The translations under genes were made by a program, and so were the position numbers. Under the pieces are notes generated by a model, which saw only the letters and a program-made list of their open reading frames with translations, ran no database searches and had not been told where the DNA came from. A stretch of 64,000 bases of DNA from Ficedula albicollis (taxonomy: Eukaryota; Chordata; Aves; Passeriformes; Muscicapidae), in the NCBI RefSeq assembly GCF_000247815.1, contig NC_021686.1, positions 403,929-467,928 of the forward strand, read 5' to 3'. Of the stretch, positions 11,953-23,900 are shown piece by piece (position 1 is the first letter of the stretch; each line of letters begins with the position of its first letter).

Positions 11953-14900
11953 CTGGGAGAGACAAAGACAGGGTGAGGATGTCTCTGCATTTCTTTGGAA
12001 ATTATGGGAAACAGCTGTACAAAGACTTCAGTGCTTTTCCCAAGGGGAACAACTGGAAGCCCTCAGCAATGTTTGTTTACTTGCTGTCTTCAGGTGTAAC
12101 AGTATATGATGAGATGTATAGGTTTTGAATTATAATATCAGAACTGTATTATTTCTTTTAATAATAACAGTATATGATGAGATGTATGGGTTTTGAATGA
12201 TAATATCAGAACTGTATTATTTCTTTTAATAATGATAAAGAAAAGTAATGCAACTCAGTAAGAACAAAAACTACCTGCATTTAAGATTTCTGTTTCAGTG
12301 CTGGAGGATATTGGAAGCTACAACTGCAAATTTTTCTTCAGTAAAGGAAAACCAAATAATTCTGTTGGCAGTCAAAAATCAAAGCTGGGAGAAGAACAAG
12401 ATCATTAAGTAACAGCACTAGCTTGGTCTTCTAAATCACTGTAAAACATGTAAGAGTTGAAAGCATTTTGATTATCTGTGGGTCTGTGTCAAGGTTCACA
12501 GAGCTTTCAGTCAGAAAATGCAGACAAGTGAAATAAAGTTAGGCAGAAATGTTTTAGGAGAACAAAAAGAAATATTCCCTGTTGCTTATTGGGCAACCAT
12601 CAAAGAACAGTTACTAAAGCCATCTGAAGAATCAAAAGGGTGGGAATTCTGGTCCACAACTGGAGCTGTGCACAACATTCATTTCCATGTATCTATGTCC
12701 AGGCCTTTATCTCTCTCATTACCATCCATAGTGTAGTATATGGTAAATATAAGCAACTCCCTTCAATAAGGCTGATGGGAAGAGCTGGTGGGACACATCA
12801 CTGTCTACACCTCCCTGAAAGGAGCCTGGAACCTGGTGTGGGTTGGGCTCTGCTCCCAGGGAACAAGTGACAGGACAAGAGGAAAATGCCTCAACCACCA
12901 CGGAAGATTTAGGCTGGATATTGGGAAAATTTCTGCACTGAAAGGGTGGTCAGGCATTGGAACAGGCTACCTAGGGTAGTGGTGGAGTCACCATCCCTGG
13001 AAGTGTTCAAAAACCATGCAGATGTGGCACCCGGGGACATGGGTTAGTGGTGGCCTTGGCAGTGCTGGGCTGGACTTGATGGTCTTAGGGGGCTTTTCCA
13101 ATCTAAACAATTCCATGATTTTATGATTCGAGCACAAGCTGCTAAGTGGGAAATCAGCCAACACTTGACATTACAGAGGAAATTATAGACCAGCTGCTTT
13201 CCTAACAAGTGTCAAGTAAAGACTTTTGGGAAAATGACAACTATGATTTTAATCTGTTCCTTTAAAATCCAATTTAAGTGACAACTTTACTAAGCAGTCT
13301 TTTGCCAAAGTCAGTAGCACCACTAAATCCAGTAGATCCAATAAAGTTCCTGGAGAATTGTTTTACAGTTTGTGTTTCAAAAGCCTTGATGCAAATTAAT
13401 CTCCTTTTTGAGAACTACTTCTCATTGTGCATTAGGCAGTATGAAGGAATGGCTGTACTTAAATCCATGAGTTACTCTCTTCTCTGAAATGCAGGTTTTC
13501 CCACAGAATATTTTGGTTGGGAAATGATGTCAGGTTTTGGGCAATTTCATCTCCACATGTAGTGATACTGAAATAGATAAAGGGGTCAGGTGTATTTCCC
13601 ATGTATCTAAGGTGGACAGGAAGAGCTGGGGTGAATCTGTGCTCGAGTTCTCTCACTGACTCACCTACAATGATGCACTCGCTGCTGCCAGCCATGAACA
13701 TGGAGGCTGTTTTGGAAGGCAAGTTGAAGTGCCTGGCTGCTAAGAAGGGAGAAAGGCGATCTGAGGGCTCTGAGGGGATGCTGCTGGAGGAAAGGGTGCT
13801 GGAAGCTGTTTGGGCATGGTTTTCTGTCTCTGATCCAGTCGAGGCTAGTTCTGGGTGCTTTATGATCACCCACTCATAGCGTTCCACTTCTGGCTGCAGC
13901 TGCAGGGAGGCAGAGAAGGGCAGAGCTGACGTTAGTGTACACATACCACACAGAGCTCTGCTCAGAATGAACATCCCAGCCCCTCAGTCCTTACCCGCAC
14001 AGTCAGCAGTAAAGCTTGGATCAACCTTTCTTTGAACACATGTTATCCTTTATTCCTTTGCTTTTCAGGTGATAGAAGAAATGATGCAATAACCTCTGAG
14101 TTACCTTATTACATCTCTCATCTCTAGATCATCTTTCTCTACAACTGCATAAAATAAGGGTGGAATCAGTTGGGGTAAGGCTCTGCTTCCAGATATAACA
14201 AGAGATAGACAAGAGGAAATGGCCTCAAGTTGTGCCTTGGAAGGTTTAGATTGGATATTGTGAAAATTTCTGTACTGAAACAATTGCCAGGCACTGGCAC
14301 AGGCTGCCCAGTGAAGGGGCAGAGTGACCATCTCGTCAGTTCTGCATGGCCTGGTTCTTGGAACTGGGGGGGGCACAGAGGTGGCTCCTGTGAGAAGCTG
14401 CTGGAAGCTTCCACCATGCCCGACAGAGCCAAGCCCTGATGGCCTTGGGGATGGACATGCTGCTGGCCAAGGCTGGGGCAGTTAGAAATGGTGGCAACAC
14501 CTCAGTGATAACAAAGGAGGGGGGAGGAGGTGCTCCAGGCACAGGAGCCGAGATTCCTCTGCAGGACCTGGTGAAGACCATTGTGAAGCAGCTGTGCCCC
14601 TGCAGCCCATGGGGATCCACAGGGCATGCAGAGATCCACCCACAGCCCATGGGGATTCACAGGGGATGCAGAGATCCACCCTCAGCCCATGGGGATCCAC
14701 AGGGCATGCAGAGATCCACCCACAGCCCATGGGGATTCACAGGGGATGCAGAGATCCACCCTCAGCCCATGGGGATCCACAGGGCATGCAGAGATCCACC
14801 CACAGCCCATGGGGATTCACAGGGGATGCAGAGATCCACCCTCAGCCCATGGGGATCCACAGGGCATGCAGAGATCCACCCACAGCCCATGGGGATTCAC

Positions 14901-17900
14901 AGGGGATGCAGAGATCCATGCACAGCCCATGGGGCTCCATGGGGATGCAGAGATCCACAGGGAACTGCTGCTTGTGAGAGTGGAAGCATACTGGAGAAGT
15001 TCACAGAGAATGTCTCCTGTGGGAAGAACCCCACGGTCGCACAGAGCATGGACTCCTCTCCCGGAGCAGTGGAAGAAAACCTCGAGTGATTAACTGACCA
15101 AACCCCACATGCCCTGTCTCCCTGCACTGATGGTGGGAAGGAGGAAGGGGCTAGGAGGAAAAAGGTGTTTTTAAGGGCTTATTTTACTTCTAATTTTTGT
15201 GCTCTGATCTCATAAGTAATAAATTCACGCCATATCTCTAAGCTGAGCCTGTTTTGCTATTGGAGTGTTTTTTGCCCAGTCCTTTACTCATGAACCCTTT
15301 GCTAAATTTTTTCTCCTCTGTCCAGCTGTAGCAGAAGAGGATGAGAGGCTTTCATGGGTACCTGGCATTTCGCCAGTGTCAAACCATGACACCATCCTTA
15401 GAAAAGTTCAAAAGATGTGTGGATGCGACACTTGGGGACATAGTTTACTAGTGAACACTCTTCAGGGTATTAGTAGTTCTGGGTTGATGACTAGACTTCA
15501 TGATGCTAAAGGTCTTTTTCAACCTTGATGATTCTATGATCTTTTAAAAAAATGTGCGGTTCAAGAGGAGAAAGAGTCACCAAAAAACTTAAAATTTTTC
15601 CTCCATATTAAGAGTTCAATAAACTTTATAAATTAGAAAGGCATGTAATTCAGCTCTTTAAGTGGAAGGGAGGTGATAGTTAACCAGTACAGTCGTTCTG
15701 TCTTGGTACTGGGCAGCAACAACAAAATTTTACTCACCCTAAACACAAAGCACTCCCCAGTTCCAAAGAAACTCAGCTTATTCCCTCCTCGTCGGCGCTC
15801 GCTCCAGTCAGTGGACAGGTAAGCCCCACAGACCTGGCACAGACACCACAGTCAGGCTTCCCATTGAAGGAGAAAGTGTGTTAAACCCACTGATACTGAC
15901 ACTCCAGAGGCAAAAGCTGCTGACTTGACTTTAGATTGAGTTTCAGAGTCTCTATACCAGTGGATTAAAGCAGCACAAGTACTTATATCTAAAGACAGAT
16001 TTAAACTGCTTTAATCCACCAGTGGTTACCTCTAAATCCTAAGAGTGTCATAAATTATTTCTTACCTCTGATGCCTTAAGGGAGGAATTTTCTAACACAA
16101 CCCCAGGTACCAAAGCATAGATCACTGCAGGCCTGTACAGCCTGACTCCCTCACTTTGGCAACCAAAGCAGCAGTGCTGTCTCAAGTTACAATATGAGCT
16201 CTGCCTGAACACTTTCTGGTCAAACAGTGGCCTTGGTGGCTTTCTTATACTTCAAAGTGTAGGTTAAACAAATGCTGAACTAGCTCAGATATTTAGAGCA
16301 GCCACTTGAACCACACGGGGGCTACTAGTCTCCAATAAAGAGAAGCACTCTTTGAGGGCTGAGCTGGTCTCTGGAGTCTTGTGTTTGCACTAGAATTTTT
16401 TGCTACCAGCAATACACATCCCTGCCAAGTGCAGATAGAGGAAACAATGAAGCTCCAAGAGTGGGATGAAAACATCTGTGTATTTTTCTCCCAGAAACTA
16501 GAAAAACAATTATGATTATGCAGAATTGTTCTAAGATACATTTGCTGTTTGGCCTTCATGAGCATTGCAAGCAGAGCTCCTAGGACAAAATTACTGAAGA
16601 TCAGACTTGTTTTATACAGATAAATCTGTATTTAGATTGAAATCTAAATTTAGATTTAGAATTAAATCTAAATGACCCAGAAGTCCATTTGAAGAGATAT
16701 GCCTAATGGGTATGAGAGGCAGAAAATCAGAAGACAAATTTTCTTCATTCTAAAAGTTAACTGTAGACATACAAATACTGTAGACATACAAATAAAGGAT
16801 GAACAACCCTTTGCAAAAACCCTCCAAACCCATAAGCACAAAGCAAACCCCCATATTTTTTTCCTAGGGTTTTTTTTGTTGTTTTTTTTTTCTAATAAAT
16901 GTTTTATTTAGGGGTGAGAAACAAACCATCTTAAAGAAACCAGAACCCCTTACAAAGTCAGACTTTTGCCAGGCTCCAAGACAAGAAAAAAAAAACTTGT
17001 TCCCCCCTCTACCCTTTAGACACCATGGGCATTCCATAAGCCACTGGCATCTCAGCACAGGTCTGAATGGGCAGCAACCACAGGCAGAACTATGAAATGG
17101 CCTGGAGGATGAGCATTAGGTAGATGTAGATAAGAGTAGAAGTAGGCTTGTTCATTCACAGTCATCCTGTAGAAACACAGGAATAAAGGACACAGGAATA
17201 AAGCCCACAGGCTGCAATAACAGCTCAATGGTATACAGAGAATATTTAAAGTCATGTACAGTGGCAAACACAGGAATAAAGCCCATAGGCTGCAATAGCA
17301 GCTCAATGGTAAACAGAGAATATTTAAAGTCATGTACAGTGGCACACACAACACGAAGCTCCTGTGTGCCCTCCTGAGAAGGTTCTGGGAAGACTTCTTG
17401 CTGTATGTGTACACACAACACGAAGCTCCTGCGTGCCCTCCTGAGAAGGTTCTGGGAAGACTTCTTGCTGTATGTGTTAACCTTTTAAACAAGCACCTTG
17501 CTGTTTTCACAGTATGCTGTCCAATATTGTCACACACAGGAGCAGAAATAAGAGATGTGTGTGCACTCCTCCTCAGGTTCTCAGAGTTTCCTTGGCTTAT
17601 TTTTTACACAATCAAGAATGTGATGAAGCTAAGGATTTTGTTTCCACATCACGAAGTCCAACATTACTCATACCATTTACATTCTGCTTCTTTCTCTCCT
17701 CAGATCCTTGAGAAAATGAAAATATCTTCTATGAATCATAACTTTAGCACAATTCTCACTCGTTCCCTCTGATTCTGCATTTCAGAGTCTGTCCAAGAGC
17801 AAAATGAGCTACTCCAGTCAATCACCCCACATCACTTGCAAGAGAAAAAGCAGTTAACCAAGACCTGGTTTGCAAGGTCTGCTCAAGAATGCACAGTCCT

Positions 17901-20900
17901 ATAACCAACAAATAGAACAATTTAAAGCATGGTTTCTTAAAAATCCAAAGCCAAACCTTGCTTATTCATTTTATTATAAACAGCTGTGTGTTGTAACACA
18001 GCAATGAACACTGCCCAAACCCCAATTTAATCACTTGTCTTTTGCCTCACTCACCTCTTTTGCTGTTGTCTTGATGAGGAGCAGAGTTGGTTCGTGTCCC
18101 TCGCTGTGGGAATAGAACCTGAAGTGCAAAGCACAACAAAATGAGTGCTTGACTGCCACCATATGCAGCCCCTTTCCTCCTCAACTTAAGGCACCACCTC
18201 CCTCTCCAACTGATGCTGCAGTAAAAAAATCACCTGAAGACTAAGAATATTCCTGCAAATACTTTATACAGTCCATGTAAGTAATACAGCTGAGTGTAAA
18301 CGAATACTATCAAGCAGCTGCTCTCCACTCAGCCTCATGTACAATTTATGTCTCTGAAGAATAACTAGAAGCTTACCTAAATCCACTGCAGCATTTAATG
18401 GCATTTTGAACTGATACAACCTAAAGAATTGTAAAACAACCTAGAGGACTGATGGCAATGTCTGAAGGGCTTTAGGTCTTCATGGAAATTAATTGTGATG
18501 CATTCTCTTTGCTTGCTTTTGCTCTTTGTCATAGGCACATAAGGCTGGGAGAGCAGGTCACTCCCTGCCTCAGTACCTCAACTGCTGATGGCAAAGTCAT
18601 TATTAGGAGCTATAGGGCTATAGCCTTCTGTACCAAGTGCAAGGACAACTCATATCTAGTTTATCTCACTTAAAAAAAAAACCAACCCCAAACCAATCAG
18701 ATTCACAGGTAATTTCCAGTTTCTAGTTCTCTTCTTCCTTGGATCAGTTTGAATGTGGTTATCTATCAAAAGTGCCTGCAGAGCAGCTATTGAGTTAACT
18801 ATTCAAACCCTTAAGGGACCAGATTCAGACCTGCAGAATCTGTGAACTGATCCAAGTTTGACTTTTCCAACTGATCTTGAACAGTTTAAAATATTCTGGC
18901 ATAGGAAATATCCCAGTCAAATGCCGTAGACAACAGGAATTTCTCACATTTGTATTCCATCGTTAATGATATTCTTCAGATCAAGTTCTGACTAAGAACG
19001 GCCTTTTTGTCAATCCAGCAAACACCTCAGCAGTTGCTTCTTTGTGCCCTACAGTAGAGAAGAGGAAGGTTTTCCTTACCTGCTCAGACTACAGCCATGT
19101 TCCAAAGTGGTGAAAAGTAGGAGAGGCTGGCACAGTGCAAATCGCTCTGGGATCCACGACCAGATATCCCGCATCTCCTTCACACTGACAATTTCTGATT
19201 TGAAGTTTTCAGCATGAACTGCCAAGTGCACATTCTGCCTGAGAAATACAGCACAAAACATTGAGAAGCAATAATTTAACAAGTTTTGGATTACTGAACT
19301 GAAACATGAGAAGACAGCTGAACACTAACAGCATACAAATTATTGGTCAAAGCTCCAGCCCACGGGATTAGGTGGCCGTGACCCAGTGAAGGTAATGAAC
19401 TACTGCAATTTAACACAATCCTCAGAGGCAGAAATCTGCCTTGACTGTATGAAAACATTCCTCTGTACAGCAGGGGTGGCCTGCACCTCCACACAGAGAA
19501 GACACAACATTGAATCACTAAAAATGACCATGGCCTTATATTTGCTGTTTTGTCAGTCTCATTGGCAGTTGTATTTAAGCACAGAGAACAGAATAACTAA
19601 ACAAATAGCCAGGATCTAACAGGAAGGGGTAGTATTTTTTTCTATCTCTGAGGTACTGCTTGTATTGTGGGATTAGAGAATTCCTAAACTCCCCAGAAAC
19701 TCTAGAGGAATCAGTATTTCCAGGACAAGCAATTTTAATCCAAGCTTTTGAGAAGTTCCACCTCTTGGAAATATGTCATTACCAATGACTTCCACTTCAT
19801 TATGAATCAAAAATGTTCCTGGGATCATGGTTACAGACAGAGCCGGAGGACATTAAGGAATGCTAGGCACTGACACTGGGAAGGAAATCCCTGTATCCTC
19901 CAGGAGGGTTTGATACAGTTAGAAGGATTGATTCATGGCTTTCAAACACTTGAAGGTAACAATCATCACCATCTTAACCAGCCTTCATTTTCAGGTTAAG
20001 CAAGCACACAAACCTAGAGCCTGGGGATTAAATGTTATTTGCTTGCGCTATGTTAAACGCTTAAAATGCAATGGTGACAGCCAAGGACACACAATTTACA
20101 CAAGTCACTGAATTACTGGGCAGCCAGGTGTTAAATAAGTAAAGCTTCATTACTTTGCTCTGCATGCAAGGGTTTGGGTGCAAGTGTTTGCCAATTTCTG
20201 GGTGGTTTTTGACCATTACACATTTCTCTCAGCTTCATGATTGTGAAGGGACCCTCAATAATGTATGTATTGCCCTCAATATCTGCATAGATCTAGAAAG
20301 CTTAGCTCACTCCCTAAAGCACACAAAATATATAATTTTTTATTTTTCATGCTCATAATACCAAAAAGTCAGCAGCATTTGCTGCTCCAGAGCAGTGCCT
20401 GGAGACACTAGGAACTGCTTTTTGAATTTACTGTAGGCACCCTGGTGTCAGCATTTTGAACAAAGTGACTCTTTAGGTCACTTAAAAAAATTACTAAAAT
20501 TACTGCTTATTTTATCCAAATGAACAAAATCAGTCTTTGCACTGCTACCCTGCATTATTTAATGCAAGGAACTTCTGTGGGCAGCTATTTAAGCACTATT
20601 TAAGTAACTATTTATGGGTTTTAAAATTTACAGTATCAGTGACTAGGGACATTATTTTTACTTTTAAACACAGCAATCTGAGGCAAAGGAGAGATCCATT
20701 GAAACAAAGTAGGAACCCAGCCTTGAACACCCATGCCCAGAATCTTTAGGTCTCACCCTCTGTGTTCCGGCAGGTCTGCAGCTAAAACTGGTGTCACTAT
20801 GGAACAGAGCTGAGAGACAAAGCCTTGGTTTCAGTTCAGCAGAAATTAAGATTTTTCTTCCCCCTACATTAAACACTATTCAGGGCAGTCAACTGTTCAT

Positions 20901-23900
20901 TAGAATGAATTTCCAGCAGAAAAGCAATGGTGATAAATAGGCTAAGAGTCAATAACAAATATCAAAACAGGTTTAAATTTACACTTCAAGCAAGCCTCAG
21001 AATTATCTGTATACCTGGTCTGTACATTTTTCACATTTCTGTGAGCTTGTTTGGGCAACTAAACTACAGTTCTTTTTTCTAAAAGGCTCTCACATGCAGG
21101 GTATCTTTGCTCTTACCTTTTTTTCCTTCTCCTGGCTACTCTGAACTGTTCATTTAAAGACTTTCCTACCCAAATCCCTCCCAAAGCCTGTGTTCAGCAG
21201 CATCCTGAACACATCCCTTTCAGTACCCTGTGCCTTCCCACAACTCTTCCATGCAGGTAGATATCACCTTTTCAATCCTTCCAGTCTTTCAATCTTTCTA
21301 GTAAATCCTTCTGACTTACTAGAAAGCATTTACCACTGAATTGGCCATTTAAAACTGTACCAGGCATACAAAGTTCCTGCCCTTTGAATATCATGGTAAA
21401 TAATTTTATATTTAATGGCAGCATGTAATAAAACCAAAGAACATGGCCACAGAATACGAAACAAAATGACCTATTTCCCATTAACAAATCACAGCTGAGG
21501 ATGGTTGAGACTGAAACCTGACCCTTGAGACGGGTCCACACAGAGCCTGCACCTGTCAAACCAAACTCCATGATGCTGAGCAAAAATAAAACTTTTTGGG
21601 GGGCGTTTCCGAAAATTGTAGCTAGTTACAAGTATCTAACCTGTATTAATTCTCTTATTTTTGACAGTATTTATCTAATGACACTGAAAATCATCTCCTT
21701 CAGTCTGGCAGTTGCTTTTCAAAGTAGTAAATGAGTGAAAATGAACAGAACACAAATGGGCTACGAAAACAAGCAAATGTTTTGGTTTATATTCATTGAG
21801 GAAAATTCAGTTCAGCCTTTACCACTCCACTCCTTTCAGGGTCATCTGAGTCTACCATTAGAACTGAACAAATTCAGAAGGTTTTACCCTGCATTAATGT
21901 TTTCCTCAGTTACCGGGATTCATAGAACAACTTTCTCTTGATTGCTTGCAGAGGCCCTTGAGCCTATCAGGGAAACTTCTAAGGTAATGCCCTGGAAGAG
22001 TCTGCCACAGGCTTTGAGAATGCCTCAGTAGCTGGAATGAGACAAAAGGGCTTCCCCCATGGTGCTCTGCAGCACTATGTTAACCCACCTCTATTCCCTA
22101 CGGGTCATTGCCCTTCGCCCTGTCCTGGCACTGCCCCCACGCCCCTGACCCCACACCTAACCTGGGACACTGCACTGATTTCTGCCTTTTGTCCCTGGAC
22201 TCCTTCAGCGTGACTTTGCAATAAACCTTGCTGAACTCTATCCAGGAGGCCCTTCCTGTCTTTCTGACCTATCTGTGGTGTGTGTGAGTGTGGATTCAGT
22301 GACTGGCTGTGCCTGCCCGAGTGGCTTCCTCAGAAGATGCTTTTGGAAAGGTAGCAGCAATCACCATCCATTTCCATGCTGCTACAATTGCTGATATTAG
22401 AAAGACTTGTTCAACTGCTATTATTCCAAGGAATTAGATTTGAAAAACAGCACAATTAATGTTTAATAAAGCAGCATTTGCTAATTTCATAGGAATGTTG
22501 CTTTTCCAGCTATATAATTTATACAGTGTGCTTCAGAGACCTCAGTCTCCAAAGGTAAAGCCAAGGCTGAGGACATGCAGCAGTATCTGACAAAGTGGAT
22601 GTGCCCTGTATTATTAAAAAAAATCAACAAATACCCAACTCCAAAGATTACTCACTGAATTCCATCTTCCTGCTCTACTCTGGCTTGGGTCAAGTCTTAG
22701 AGGAGATGCATTATCTTTAAAATCCATTATAATTTCAGTGAGGGCATAATTGTATGGTAAAAGGAGACTTCTTTTTCAGTCATAAATAGCAACATAAGTA
22801 ATTTGGGGTACATAAACCTGAAACCTAAACCTGTGTTCAGATCAGCATCAACAGACACCCTGCTCTCCCTAAGTCCCCTCAACCCAAAGTGCTTCCTAGC
22901 ATAAATCAAGGATTTCTGCTGGTTTCAGAACAACCTATCTGCAAAAATAATACACAGATGCTGAATATTTGCTTGACTGGATTTAACAGCTTGCTGATTT
23001 ATTAGAGGTAAAATCCTCAACACAGAAGTTCTGGTATGAAACATGCTTTGCTAAGTCTCTTAAGATGTTCTTTCAAAAATGAAAACATAAGGAAGTTTAT
23101 TCCAACTTCGATTTTATAAATTAGTACAAATGTTAGTGTGCATCACTCACTAAAGTTAAGTCAGGGCACCTGCAGCAAGGCCAGAGGATTCTCAAAGGTG
23201 TGAATTTAAAACCAAACATCTGTGGTATTTAATACTCACAGGGCAGCCTTTTTCTTTCCAAGTTCTCTGCTTATCAGGTATCGCAATCCAGTCACTGGGT
23301 TTTGCTCTTTAAGATTTATTTTTTAGGCTTAGACTGAAAAATTACTTCATTAACCATTAATGCTCCATGGCTGAGTAACTCTGACCTCCTTGACACAGAA
23401 AAAGAGTCTTGTCTTCTCCACTCTAAAAAAACTCTACCTACTTAAAAATAAATATCATCTACTATGAATACAAACAGGTCACTTTTAGGAGTGTGCCAAG
23501 CTGGGGACAGTCCAAAATTTTTCCAATTAACTGCAGAAAGCTTCCAAAGAAGATAAAAAGTTGACTCTGTTTCACATCTAATGCAACAGCATATACAAGG
23601 TTTGGAGGTGGGATGATATCTAACAGCTCTTCTGAGCTGTTATTTGACATGTTTAAAAAAATTACACTTTTTCTTCCAGAGTAGAAAGGACCATTATTAA
23701 AATGGCCCTTTATAGCCATAACCACGAACCCACCACGTACTTTCTCCATGTACAATACTCTTTCCCTCTCTGGAAAACACAGGTGTACTGCTACCTGAAG
23801 TGCTGCACTGACTCCTTGGGCCCACTGCCCCTTCTCTCCCAGCTCTGCAGGTGCTATGAGCTAACTTTGCAGGAGGGTACTCAGGAGATGGGGCACAGCA

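Noticed and set aside
14603..14960. CRISPR-like array (regular 40-bp period)
   Set aside because: Units are directly adjacent with no unique spacers and lie in vertebrate intronic DNA.
14439..15093. Repetitive 127-216 codon frames with [14 protein letters not shown] repeats, possible repeat protein
   Set aside because: They are produced by a 40-bp minisatellite in an LTR; all three plus frames are open and there is no start or splice context.
17052..17537. 161-codon minus frame with duplicated peptide blocks, possible membrane protein
   Set aside because: It is created by the 78-bp and 67-bp tandem duplications (multiples that keep one frame open) inside a TBC1D24 intron.
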